A DNA stretch of 17,678 nt from Bacillota bacterium (GCA_017936025.1 JAGBGL010000019.1:1-17678); one strand, 5' to 3'. Shown: positions 6,899 through 14,456, numbered from the stretch's first letter. Made by a program: numbers and translations. The notes: a model not told the origin generated them from the letters alone.

Positions 6899-7570
6899 AT
6901 GGTGCATATAGGAAATGACTGGGATGAAGTCCTGGGAAATGAATTTGAAAAAGAATATTATCAGCAGCTCCGCAGATTTCTGATCGAGGAGTACAAGACG
7001 CAGACTGTGTATCCGGATATGTATGATATTTTCAATGCTTTGAAGTTCACGCCTTATGGGGAGGTAAAAGCAGTTATCATAGGGCAGGATCCATATCATC
7101 AGCCGGGACAGGCACATGGATTGTGTTTTTCTGTTAAAAAACCCGTTCCTGCGCCGCCATCTCTTGTAAACATTTATAAAGAGCTGGAGGCAGATCTGGG
7201 CTTTCCGGTGCCGGGGCACGGCTGTCTGGAAAGCTGGGCGAAGAATGGAGTGCTTCTGCTCAATACTTCACTGACTGTAAGAAGAGGACAGCCTAATTCA
7301 CATAAGGGGAAAGGCTGGGAAATCCTTACTGACAGAATAATAGAGGTACTGAATGAGAGAGAAGAGCCAATGGTATTTATTTTATGGGGGAATAATGCCA
7401 AGGCAAAAGAAAAGCTGATAACAAATAACCATCACCTGATATTAAAAGGTGCGCATCCGAGTCCGCTCGGTGCTCACAAAGGTTTCTGGGGAGGAAAGTA
7501 TTTCTCAAGAACTAATGCTTTTCTGCAGCAGTTCGGTCAGGAACCTGTTGACTGGCGCATACCTGAATAA
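6899..7570 (+). CDS. ung: Uracil-DNA glycosylase, family 1
   Basis: A 223-residue enzyme of normal family length that removes uracil from DNA in base excision repair in the cytoplasm. The water-activating motif GQDPYHQPGQAHG begins at residue 62, with catalytic D64. The uracil-binding region LLLNTSLTV is at 119-127, and the minor-groove loop HPSPLG (H186-P187-S188) replaces the usual HPSPLS with a final glycine. The N-terminus (MVHIGNDWDEVL) aligns with the common NDWDxLL start of Firmicute homologs, so ATG 6899 is right even though no Shine-Dalgarno sequence is present. The promoter -10 box ends only seven bases before the ATG. The lemA-like gene follows after 13 bases and is probably cotranscribed. 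Confidence 0.97.
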   Translation: MVHIGNDWDEVLGNEFEKEYYQQLRRFLIEEYKTQTVYPDMYDIFNALKFTPYGEVKAVIIGQDPYHQPGQAHGLCFSVKKPVPAPPSLVNIYKELEADLGFPVPGHGCLESWAKNGVLLLNTSLTVRRGQPNSHKGKGWEILTDRIIEVLNEREEPMVFILWGNNAKAKEKLITNNHHLILKGAHPSPLGAHKGFWGGKYFSRTNAFLQQFGQEPVDWRIPE

Positions 7571-7583
7571 ATGAAAGGGGCGA

Positions 7584-8102
7584 ATGATGAACACAAGCGT
7601 AATATATGCAATGATTCTGTTTGTTCTGGTGGTCCTGTTCTGGCTGTTCATGTCATATACAGGATTCAAGAGAATGAGAAACAGTTCGGCAGAGGCTTTC
7701 CGTGCAGTAAAGATGTGTTATGAAGCACGCAGAAAAACTGCAGAGAGTATGGTAAGGCTGATGAAGAACTTCATCGATGGTGAAGACGACATCCTTCAGG
7801 AAGTAACTGATTCCGTGGAAGCAGCAGGCAGGGCGGAAGCTCCTGCAGAAATTATATATGCAGAAACCGGAGTAATGGAAGCGATCGGCAAGATGACTGC
7901 AGCTGCAGAAAAATATGATGATTTCGCGGCAAGCAAGAGATACCGCAAGCTGAAGGAAGAACTGGAACTGGATGACAGAAACATCGCAACGACTATCAGG
8001 ATCTATAATACATTAGCGAAAACATATAATGAAAAGGTCCATGGTATAATGACGAAATTTGCGGCAAAACTCTGTGGGTTCAAAGAGATTCCGATGATTT
8101 AG
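7584..8102 (+). CDS. LemA family protein
   Basis: A 172-residue protein with one N-terminal membrane helix (about residues 6-26) and a mostly helical, charged remainder. It ends in RIYNTLAKTYNEKVHGIMTKF, which matches the YNxxVxxYNxxxxxFP-type C-terminus of LemA proteins. The role of the family is poorly known; the soluble four-helix bundle is thought to face outside or inside depending on the topology. AAAGGGG lies about six bases before tandem ATG codons at 7584 and 7587, and either could start. It follows ung by 13 bases and ends without a clear GC-rich terminator; only an AT-only hairpin (TTAAAAA/TTTTTAA, 8126-8142) is visible behind it. Confidence 0.8.
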   Translation: MMNTSVIYAMILFVLVVLFWLFMSYTGFKRMRNSSAEAFRAVKMCYEARRKTAESMVRLMKNFIDGEDDILQEVTDSVEAAGRAEAPAEIIYAETGVMEAIGKMTAAAEKYDDFAASKRYRKLKEELELDDRNIATTIRIYNTLAKTYNEKVHGIMTKFAAKLCGFKEIPMI

Positions 8103-8150
8103 GGAAAGATAAGGGAAAAGAGATTTTAAAAATTGTTTTTAATTTGCATT

Positions 8151-8156
8151 TATAAT
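8151..8156 (+). promoter_or_regulatory. Candidate -10 element upstream of the NhaC-type gene
   Basis: A perfect TATAAT, 25 bases before the start codon, in an AT-rich stretch. No acceptable -35 at 16-18 bp (the nearest TTGTTT is only 12 bp away), so it may be chance or activator-dependent. Confidence 0.3.
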
Positions 8157-8181
8157 AATTAAACTAAGAGGTGAAAACAAA

Positions 8182-9483
8182 ATGAAAAATCGTGGCTGGG
8201 CACTTCTGCCTATTCTGGTATTTATCGTACTGTTCGCAGGCGTAGGGATTTATACCGGTGACTTCTATGCTATGCCGGCTCTGGTAGCGTTTGTAACAGC
8301 TCTGTTTGTTGCAATGTTCCAGACAAGACACAAAACTAATGACGAAAAACTGCACATCATGGCTAAAGGTGCAGGAGATGTAAACATCATCACAATGGTA
8401 CTGATCTTTATCATTGCAGGTGCATTCTCCGGAGTTGTATCTGCAGCAGGCGGTGTTGAAAACACTGTAAACTTCGGTCTGTCCATTCTGCCTCCGAGCC
8501 TGATCGTTGTAGGACTGTTTATCATCGGATGCTTTATTTCTATTTCCATGGGTACATCCGTAGGAACAATCACAGCACTGGCTCCTATCGCAGCAGGTGT
8601 TTCTGCTGAAACAGGATTCCCGGCTGCAATCTGCGTAGGTGCTGTAGTGTGCGGAGCTATGTTCGGGGACAACCTGTCCATGATTTCTGATACTACAATT
8701 GCAGCAGTTAGAACACAGGGATGCGAAATGAAGGACAAGTTCAAACAGAACTTCTTCATCGTTCTGCCTGCAGCAATCATCACTGCTATCCTGTTCTTTG
8801 TTGTAACAATGAATCTGGATACAGTAGCAAAAGCTGACTATGACTACAACTTCATCATGGTAGTGCCATATCTGGTAGTTCTTATCGGTGCACTGATCGG
8901 CTTCAACGTATTTTATGTACTGCTGGCAGGCATCATCCTGTCTATGGTTGTAGGCGTTGCATTCGGACAGTTTACTCTGATCGAATCTTTCACTGCTATC
9001 GGTAACGGTATGGCAGGAATGTTCGAAATCTCTGTTATTTCCATCACAGTTGCATGTATCGTATCACTGGTAAGAGAAAACGGCGGTATCGATCTTATTA
9101 TCGAAACTATCAAGAAGAGAACAAAGGGCAAGAGAGGTGCAGAATTCGGTATTGCAATTCTGGTATTCCTGGTAGACCTGTGCACAGCTAACAACACAGT
9201 TGCTATCGTAATGTCCGGTCCTATCGCAAAACAGATCAGTGATGAGTTCGAAGTTGATCCTAGAAGATCTGCTTCAATCCTGGATATTTTCGGTTCTGTT
9301 GGACAGGGTCTGATCCCTTACGGTGCTCAGCTGCTGACAGCAGGCGCACTGTGTGCGGTATCCCCAATGCAGATCATTCCATTCTGCTTCTATCCGATCC
9401 TGATGGCAGTAAGTGCTATCATCTTTATGCTGTTCAGACCGCAGACTAAATCCCCTGCAGAAAGAGCAGAAGAAACTAAATAA
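8182..9483 (+). CDS. NhaC family Na+/H+ antiporter-like transporter
   Basis: A 433-residue membrane protein with about 11-12 helices. It has a good AAGAGGTG ribosome site eight bases before the ATG. Segments SMGTSVGTITALAPIA, GAMFGDNLSMISDTTIAA (about residues 159-176) and the later DLCTANNTVAIVMSGPIA and FGSVGQGLIPYGAQLL are hallmark repeats of the NhaC/ion transporter superfamily, with aspartates inside the transmembrane core. NhaC members exchange Na+ for H+, and some clostridial and bacillary relatives take up amino acids or exchange organic acids. No T-box or other leader precedes this copy, so the sequence gives no substrate clue. Transcribed alone, closed by a strong terminator. Confidence 0.9.
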   Translation: MKNRGWALLPILVFIVLFAGVGIYTGDFYAMPALVAFVTALFVAMFQTRHKTNDEKLHIMAKGAGDVNIITMVLIFIIAGAFSGVVSAAGGVENTVNFGLSILPPSLIVVGLFIIGCFISISMGTSVGTITALAPIAAGVSAETGFPAAICVGAVVCGAMFGDNLSMISDTTIAAVRTQGCEMKDKFKQNFFIVLPAAIITAILFFVVTMNLDTVAKADYDYNFIMVVPYLVVLIGALIGFNVFYVLLAGIILSMVVGVAFGQFTLIESFTAIGNGMAGMFEISVISITVACIVSLVRENGGIDLIIETIKKRTKGKRGAEFGIAILVFLVDLCTANNTVAIVMSGPIAKQISDEFEVDPRRSASILDIFGSVGQGLIPYGAQLLTAGALCAVSPMQIIPFCFYPILMAVSAIIFMLFRPQTKSPAERAEETK

Positions 9484-9509
9484 TTTAATAGATAAATATC
9501 TGAATTTAA

Positions 9510-9539
9510 AGAGGTTGCTAAATGCAGCCTCTTTTTTTT
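9510..9539 (+). terminator. Intrinsic terminator after the NhaC-type gene
   Basis: AGAGGTTGC (9510-9518), loop TAAAT, GCAGCCTCT (9524-9532), then eight T. Nine pairs with one wobble. Confidence 0.9.
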
Positions 9540-9540
9540 A

Positions 9541-9606
9541 TGACCTGCCTGCAGCTTTGCTGCAGCGCGCAGGTCAAACGCAACCAGCCTCTGCACCTGC
9601 GGTGCA
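9541..9606. repeat. Two consecutive hairpins upstream of the Tad promoter
   Basis: The first is a 36-base near-palindrome: TGACCTGC (9541-9548) pairs with GCAGGTCA (9569-9576), and an inner TGCAGC/GCTGCA helix closes on a TTT loop. It has no T-run behind it. The second is TGCACC (9592-9597), loop TGC, GGTGCA (9601-9606), followed by CTTTT. They may back up the upstream terminator or be a small palindromic repeat; they end just before the Spo0A boxes. Confidence 0.5.
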
Positions 9607-9610
9607 CTTT

Positions 9611-9627
9611 TGTCGAAATTTGTCGAA
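9611..9627 (+). promoter_or_regulatory. Tandem Spo0A boxes upstream of the Tad operon
   Basis: Two perfect copies of TGTCGAA, at 9611-9617 and 9621-9627, in the same orientation and 10 bp apart (one helical turn). TGTCGAA is the established 0A-box core of Bacillus and Clostridium Spo0A. The second copy ends nine bases before the -35 hexamer at 9637, a position suited to activation. The next gene is cpaF, first gene of the Tad operon. Confidence 0.75.
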
Positions 9628-9636
9628 CGAAAACAG

Positions 9637-9665
9637 TTGTAAATAATTGCCAACAGAGGTAATAT
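9637..9665 (+). promoter_or_regulatory. Sigma-A-like promoter of the Tad pilus operon
   Basis: TTGTAA at 9637-9642, 17 bp spacer, TAATAT at 9660-9665. Expected start near 9672, giving a leader of about 50 bases with AGGAG eight bases before the cpaF ATG. Both hexamers are imperfect, as expected for an activator-dependent promoter. Confidence 0.6.
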
Positions 9666-9722
9666 GATAATGCGAGATGGAAAAAAATGTAATACAAAAT
9701 ATAGAAACCAGGAGCAAATATT

Positions 9723-10919
9723 ATGGAATTTCAGGAAATGATAGCAGAAATACGCAGACTCCTGATACTGCAGGAAAATGAAATAACGGATGATTTAGTT
9801 ATGGAAGTTATAGAGGAATATGTGCTGGATGCATGTGCTATGGAAATGAGTCATCCGAAAGAAAAGCAGAGGCTTGTCAACCGTATATTCTATTCTCTGA
9901 GAAGAGAACTGGATATATTGCAGCCGTATATAGAAGATGAGAATGTATCCGAAATCATGGTTAACGGTATAAATGATGTTTTCATCGAAGCACGCGGAAC
10001 GATTTTAAAAACAGATCTTAAATTTGATTCAGTTGAACACCTTGAAGAACTGATAAGACGACTGGCCGCAAAGGTCCACAGAGAGATAAATGAATTGAAT
10101 CCTATTGTGGATGCCAGGCTGGAAGACGGTTCGCGTGTAAATGCTGTATATAAGAATATTGCTTTAAACGGTCCGATACTTACTATAAGAAAGTTTCCGG
10201 AGAATGCAATTACGATGGACACGCTGATCGCATCCGGCAGTATTACAGAAGAGGCTGCAAAATTTCTGGCAAAGCTTGTGAAAGCGGGATACAACTGCTT
10301 TATCAGCGGAGGGACTTCTTCCGGGAAAACAACATTTCTGAATGTGCTGTCGAATTATATACCATCGAATGAGAGAGTAATAGTAATTGAAGATTCGGCG
10401 GAACTTCAGATAAGGCAGATATCCAATCTGGTCAGACTTGAATGTAAACAGGCAAATGGTCAGAACAGAGGAAAGATTTCAATGGAAGATCTGATAAGGA
10501 CCAGCCTGAGAATGAGGCCTGACAGGATCATTGTGGGTGAAGTAAGAGGAAAGGAGGTGATAGATATGATTCAGGCTATGAATACAGGACATGACGGCAG
10601 CCTGTCGACAGGACACGGGAATTCAATAAAAGGTATGCTCAGAAGACTTGAATCGATGTTCCTGCAGGCGGCGGATTACCCTATCGATGCAATACGTGCT
10701 CAGATCGCAGAAGGTATCGATGTGATCATACATCTTGGAAGGCTGTCAGACGGCAGCAGAAAGGTTCTGGAAATAGCAGAAATCGACGGGATCGAGAATG
10801 GAGAAATAAGTGTGAATCCATTGTACAGATACAGGCCGTCCAGAGGGCTGCTGTCTACAGGAAACGGTCTGAATCATACTGAAAAACTTGAACTGAGAGG
10901 AATGATGGATGGCAATTGA
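9723..10919 (+). CDS. cpaF: Tad pilus assembly ATPase, CpaF/TadA family
   Basis: A 398-residue secretion ATPase that powers assembly of the Tad/Flp pilus from the cytoplasmic face of the membrane. Walker A is GGTSSGKTT at residues 196-204. The Walker B-like strand RIIVGEVRG is at about 268-276 and the His-box region TGHDGSLSTGHGNS at about 286-299. The N-terminal part has the CpaF-specific EIMVNGINDVFIE and LTIRKFPE segments. Length is in the usual range for Firmicute members, which lack the longer N-terminal extension of some proteobacterial ones. It is the first gene of the operon, behind the promoter with Spo0A boxes. Its stop overlaps the tadB start by 11 bases. All catalytic motifs look intact. 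Confidence 0.95.
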   Translation: MEFQEMIAEIRRLLILQENEITDDLVMEVIEEYVLDACAMEMSHPKEKQRLVNRIFYSLRRELDILQPYIEDENVSEIMVNGINDVFIEARGTILKTDLKFDSVEHLEELIRRLAAKVHREINELNPIVDARLEDGSRVNAVYKNIALNGPILTIRKFPENAITMDTLIASGSITEEAAKFLAKLVKAGYNCFISGGTSSGKTTFLNVLSNYIPSNERVIVIEDSAELQIRQISNLVRLECKQANGQNRGKISMEDLIRTSLRMRPDRIIVGEVRGKEVIDMIQAMNTGHDGSLSTGHGNSIKGMLRRLESMFLQAADYPIDAIRAQIAEGIDVIIHLGRLSDGSRKVLEIAEIDGIENGEISVNPLYRYRPSRGLLSTGNGLNHTEKLELRGMMDGN

Positions 10920-11655
10920 TTATTCAGAGTATAAATTATCGGTAAAAGAAAAGTATTCGTTTTTCGCGGTGGGATATGTATGTATTTTCGCAGTTACGTA
11001 CCTGTTTTACCACAGCTTGTTATTTTCTGCTGTATCCGGTTTTGTCTGTTCATTATTCAAAGGCCCTTTTGAAAATTGGAAGGCAGAAAAAAGACGTGGT
11101 TTGCTTATAACACAATTTAAGGATTTACTGTATTCGATGTCATCTTATGTGGCCGCTAATATTCAGCTGGCACAGGCACTGGAGGGCTGTCTTGAAAATC
11201 TGAAATCTATGTATGATGATGACAGCCCACTGATAGTAGAACTGGAATACATGGTCCGTAATATCAGGGAGAACAAAGAAAGTGAAATAAGGCTTCTTCA
11301 GGATTTTGCAGAACGGAGCAGCTGCGAAGACATAGAAAATTTCGTCCAGGTATATGTTGCCTGCACGGTAACGGGAGGGGATATGGAAAAAGCTTTGAAA
11401 AATACCATAGAAATACTCATGGATAAAATCAATATTGAGAGAGAAATCAGGACGCTGACGGCTCAGAAAAAGTTTGAAGGGAATATAATCACTGCTATGC
11501 CTGTAATTGTGATTCTGTTTCTCAACATTTTTTCTCCGGATTATTTGAGCCCTTTGTATGCAACATTATGGGGAAGGATGCTGATGACAGGAGCAATAGC
11601 AGGACTGGCGTTATCCCGCTTTATAATGGACAGGCTCACTGATATAGAGGTGTAG
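10909..11655 (+). CDS. tadB: TadB-like inner membrane platform protein (T2SS F family)
   Basis: A 248-residue protein with hydrophobic segments at about 17-52 (probably two close helices), 193-210 and 221-238. The cytoplasmic GSPII_F-type domain lies between them: RGLLITQFKDLLYSMSSYV, an internal TGGDMEKALKNTIEIL (the conserved GGD/AL turn) and EREIRTLTAQKKFEGNII. With TadC it forms the platform on which CpaF acts. It starts inside the cpaF 3' end (AGAGGA upstream), so translation is coupled. The TadB identity rests on order and on having helices at both ends; annotation pipelines may call it only 'type II secretion system F family'. Confidence 0.88.
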   Translation: MAIDYSEYKLSVKEKYSFFAVGYVCIFAVTYLFYHSLLFSAVSGFVCSLFKGPFENWKAEKRRGLLITQFKDLLYSMSSYVAANIQLAQALEGCLENLKSMYDDDSPLIVELEYMVRNIRENKESEIRLLQDFAERSSCEDIENFVQVYVACTVTGGDMEKALKNTIEILMDKINIEREIRTLTAQKKFEGNIITAMPVIVILFLNIFSPDYLSPLYATLWGRMLMTGAIAGLALSRFIMDRLTDIEV

Positions 11656-11656
11656 C

Positions 11657-12718
11657 ATGAAGCTTCTGACAGAATATGAAGAACTGCTGAATATAAGGTA
11701 TTGCCGTCTTTACGGCGAGCGTGAATGTCAGCAGATGATAAAGCATGAAAAACGTGTTCTGATGATCAGAGCAGCTATACTGCTTGTGATCGTATGCTTC
11801 ATTATAGTAAATGATGTTTATTCGTACAGAAATGCTTACAGTAATGTGAGAATGAACAGTGATGGTGAAATTATTGGAGTTATGCGCCCGGATAGAGGGG
11901 AGGAAAGCTATTCTTTCAGCACGAAAGTTAAGATGATCTCCGAAAGCGGCGAAAAAGAAAAGGAATATTATATCACCATCGAACCTGCGGGAAATAATGA
12001 ACAGGAAGAAGCAGAAACTGTCATTCCTCAGCTGACAGAAAGCGAAAAAGCTGAGGCTGAGCTGAAAGCACTGATTTCAAATCTCAACAGAAATACTTCT
12101 GAAAAAATGGTTGTTTTGCCTGACCGCCTTGATAATGGTGAGCGGCTGGTGTGGATGGCCGTTACGGATACGGATCCGGTTATATATGCCGCCGGCTTTG
12201 CTGCTGCATTATTGCTTCTGTACAGGAGCAGATTCAGCAGGATAAAAGCAGAGGAACGGAAGGCGAGGGAGTCTGTGATCCGTGAACTTCCGGAATTCAT
12301 AAACAGACTGGTTCTTTTACTGAACGCAGGAGTTGTTCTTAACACTGCATTTATGAAAATCGCTATGGATGTGAGGGGAACCAGACTGAAATCCAGTTAT
12401 TTTTACAGACGGATTGCAGAAATTGCAGTACTGGTGGATGCTACTAATGCATCTTTCCATCAGGAACTGTATATGTTCGCCAAGCACAGCGGCTTAAAGG
12501 AACTGATGAGGATAACTAATATAATGATGGATAATATCAGCAAAGGGGATGATCTGGCGGATAAGCTGCAGCGTGAAAATGAGCTGCTCTGGTTCGCTAG
12601 AAAACAGCAGGCAGAGGAAAAAGGCAGGCTTGCGGAAACAAAGATGACGATGCCGCTTATGATAATGCTGATGGTACTTATTATGGTATCTATAGCCCCT
12701 GCACTGATGGAGATATAG
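11657..12718 (+). CDS. tadC: TadC-like platform protein with a large extracytoplasmic insert
   Basis: A 353-residue protein starting one base after the tadB stop, with AGAGGTG as ribosome site. The first helix is at about 36-54 and the second at 174-190. The GSPII_F domain occupies about 205-320 (RELPEFINRLVLLLNAGVVL, then ISKGDDLADKL), and a C-terminal helix is at 330-350. Between the first two helices lies an unusual 118-residue loop (about 55-172), acidic, rich in E, K and N, ending LPDRLDNGERLVWM. By topology it would be outside the membrane. Related clostridial TadC proteins may share it, but classical TadC does not have it. Its role is unknown; contact with pilin subunits is a guess. 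Confidence 0.82.
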   Translation: MKLLTEYEELLNIRYCRLYGERECQQMIKHEKRVLMIRAAILLVIVCFIIVNDVYSYRNAYSNVRMNSDGEIIGVMRPDRGEESYSFSTKVKMISESGEKEKEYYITIEPAGNNEQEEAETVIPQLTESEKAEAELKALISNLNRNTSEKMVVLPDRLDNGERLVWMAVTDTDPVIYAAGFAAALLLLYRSRFSRIKAEERKARESVIRELPEFINRLVLLLNAGVVLNTAFMKIAMDVRGTRLKSSYFYRRIAEIAVLVDATNASFHQELYMFAKHSGLKELMRITNIMMDNISKGDDLADKLQRENELLWFARKQQAEEKGRLAETKMTMPLMIMLMVLIMVSIAPALMEI

Positions 12719-12728
12719 GGAGAGGATT

Positions 12729-12881
12729 ATGAGAAAGAAAAAGTTTTTTAATAAGAAAGGCATGGAAATGGTTCAGGTCGCGATACTTGTGGCAATTGCG
12801 ATAGTTCTGGGACTGATTTTTAAAACAGAAATCACAGAGTTTGTGAACAGGACTTTTGAGAGCCTTGATGCCGGATTCTGA
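12729..12881 (+). CDS. Flp-type major pilin candidate (50 residues)
   Basis: A 50-residue product of the ATG at 12729, with GGGAGAGG just upstream. It has a basic leader (MRKKKFFNKKG), then the hydrophobic segment MEMVQVAILVAIAIVLGLIF at residues 12-31, then a short polar amphipathic tail ending SLDAGF. Size, basic leader, hydrophobic core and location between tadC and tadE genes all fit a Flp pilin, the structural subunit of Tad pili. A prepilin peptidase would be expected to cut after G11. The usual glutamate at +5 is replaced by glutamine (Q16), and a glutamate sits at +2. The gene is short enough to be missed by gene finders. Its stop is two bases before the next ATG. Confidence 0.8.
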   Translation: MRKKKFFNKKGMEMVQVAILVAIAIVLGLIFKTEITEFVNRTFESLDAGF

Positions 12882-12883
12882 TA

Positions 12884-13264
12884 ATGATGAACAGCAAAAA
12901 AGGAAGTGCGATAGTTGAAGCTGCTGTTGTTTTCCCGGTGATCATACTGAGCCTGCTGACAGTCATCTATATATTTATATATTTTTATGGCCATGTTACA
13001 AAGCAGGTCAGTGTGCATTCTGTACTGAGGTACGAAGCAGGGCTGATTAGCGAAAATATGTATAAAAAGGACCAAACGGAATCAGAACTGCCCGTTTACA
13101 GGCAGGGAGACAGAATATATTGCCGCAGTATTGCTGCATCACAAGCAATGGGGCTGATCGGGCCGGCAGAAAAAAAGATATATGCAGAAAAGTATATAAT
13201 CGACGAAACTTCAGTTGTAAGACTTGCTGATTTTGCGGAAGCGGAGCTGGAAGAATATGAATAA
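12884..13264 (+). CDS. TadE-like pseudopilin
   Basis: A 126-residue protein with a class III prepilin-type start: MMNSKKG followed by SAIVEAAVVFPVIILSLLTV. Predicted cleavage is after G7, which puts glutamate E12 at +5 as in canonical TadE. A single helix runs to about residue 34 and the remainder is an exported domain. TadE-type minor pilins help to prime or cap Tad pili. No good Shine-Dalgarno sequence precedes the ATG at 12884 (or 12887), so translation is probably coupled to the pilin gene two bases upstream. It overlaps the next gene by eight bases. Confidence 0.85.
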   Translation: MMNSKKGSAIVEAAVVFPVIILSLLTVIYIFIYFYGHVTKQVSVHSVLRYEAGLISENMYKKDQTESELPVYRQGDRIYCRSIAASQAMGLIGPAEKKIYAEKYIIDETSVVRLADFAEAELEEYE

Positions 13265-14456
13265 CAGAAAAGGCAGCTCTACAGTATTTCTGGTATTTAT
13301 ACTGGCTGCAATGGTAGGCATTGCCGGTGTATTTATTTATTCGGCCAGACAGGCTGTGCACGAAAGCATAGGCGAAGGTGCACTGACGCTGGCAATGCGG
13401 TCAGTACTTTCAGAATTCGATATTGCGCTTAAAGACAGATACGGACTCTTGGGATTTGAGAAAAGCGGGATGGAGACGTCACTTGAAATCAATGACTACA
13501 CTGATTATATGTTTAACGGGAAAAGTCCGGTAAAAAACATAAAGGTTGATTTTGGTGATTATGCTCTGTCCAATATAAATACTCTTAAATCCCAGATACT
13601 TGATTACATGGAACTGCCTGCTGCAAAAGAAATGCTGAAAAACGAAATCACAGATAATGAACGCACCGAGTTTTATGACAGGACGCTCAGAAATAAGTCT
13701 GTGATAGAAAATCTTCCTTCCATTCCTTTCCGTGAAGACAGGCCGGGATTTCTTGATAAGCTGGAACAGTGGAAAGACAGGCTGACTTCACTTGAGAGTG
13801 TATTTGACAGTACGTCTGATACGATGCTCATAGATCTATACATTTTAAAGCATTTCAAACATGCAGCCGGCGGTCATGTATATGAAGATACGTTCTTTGA
13901 TAATGAAGTGGAGTATATAATATCAGGCAGCTACAGCAATAAGAAAAACAGAGAAAATGTGCAGACTGGACTTAAAGTGCTTAGGACAGCACTGAATACT
14001 GCATTTATTTATTCTGATGAAACAAGAAGGGCTAAAACGCTTGCAGCTGCAGAACTGCTGACACCTGAGGCTGCACCTGCAACTCAGGCGGTGCTGATTA
14101 CGACATGGGCTTCAGCAGAGGCGGGTAACGACGTAAAGCTTCTTCTGAAGGGAAAACCTGTCCCGTTAATGAAGTCGGATGCTTCATGGGCAACAGATCT
14201 TGATGATGTGATTGCAAATCTTACAGAAGATTGTATAGACACAGGAAACATGGAAGGTCTTTATTACAGTGATTATCTGATGATATTTCTGCATTTCACG
14301 GATGAGGATCTGAAGCTGGCCAGGATCGCAGATCTTATCCAGATAAATCTTAAAGGTACATATAACGGCGATTTCCTGATGCGTACAGTAAAGGGAGGAA
14401 TGCATCTTGACGGAAAGATTTATGGAAAGGACATAAGTTATGAGACGTGCTACTGA
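13257..14456 (+). CDS. DUF5702 domain protein of Tad locus (TadG-like)
   Basis: A 399-residue protein with the ATG at 13257 favoured over an in-frame ATG at 13224: GGAAG lies five to six bases before it and MNNRKGSSTVFLVFILAAM is the normal start of the family. One N-terminal helix anchors a large outer domain. Diagnostic segments are DRYGLLGF near residue 62 and the late ALNTAFIYSD ... TTWASAEAGNDVKLLLKGK with PLMKSDASW, which I recognise as DUF5702. These proteins recur in clostridial Tad operons in the place of TadG/TadE-like pseudopilins; their exact role is unknown. The leader resembles a prepilin (RKG|SSTVF) but lacks glutamate at +5. It overlaps both neighbours (8 and 17 bases). Confidence 0.85.
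   Translation: MNNRKGSSTVFLVFILAAMVGIAGVFIYSARQAVHESIGEGALTLAMRSVLSEFDIALKDRYGLLGFEKSGMETSLEINDYTDYMFNGKSPVKNIKVDFGDYALSNINTLKSQILDYMELPAAKEMLKNEITDNERTEFYDRTLRNKSVIENLPSIPFREDRPGFLDKLEQWKDRLTSLESVFDSTSDTMLIDLYILKHFKHAAGGHVYEDTFFDNEVEYIISGSYSNKKNRENVQTGLKVLRTALNTAFIYSDETRRAKTLAAAELLTPEAAPATQAVLITTWASAEAGNDVKLLLKGKPVPLMKSDASWATDLDDVIANLTEDCIDTGNMEGLYYSDYLMIFLHFTDEDLKLARIADLIQINLKGTYNGDFLMRTVKGGMHLDGKIYGKDISYETCY

Noticed and set aside
8103..8181. Possible T-box or other riboswitch before the NhaC-type gene
   Set aside because: Only 79 bases, AT-rich, with no conserved T-box core or GC-rich terminator; it cannot hold a riboswitch of that type.
8265..8783. 172-codon open frame on the minus strand inside the NhaC-type gene
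   Set aside because: Antisense shadow of a gene with clear NhaC motifs; no start context and no recognisable domain.
9390..9653. Minus-strand 87-codon frame and plus-strand 77-codon frame across the NhaC-type gene end and the hairpin region
   Set aside because: Both run through the terminator and the palindromes, have no ribosome site, and do not resemble any family. The Spo0A boxes and promoter are a better reading of the region.
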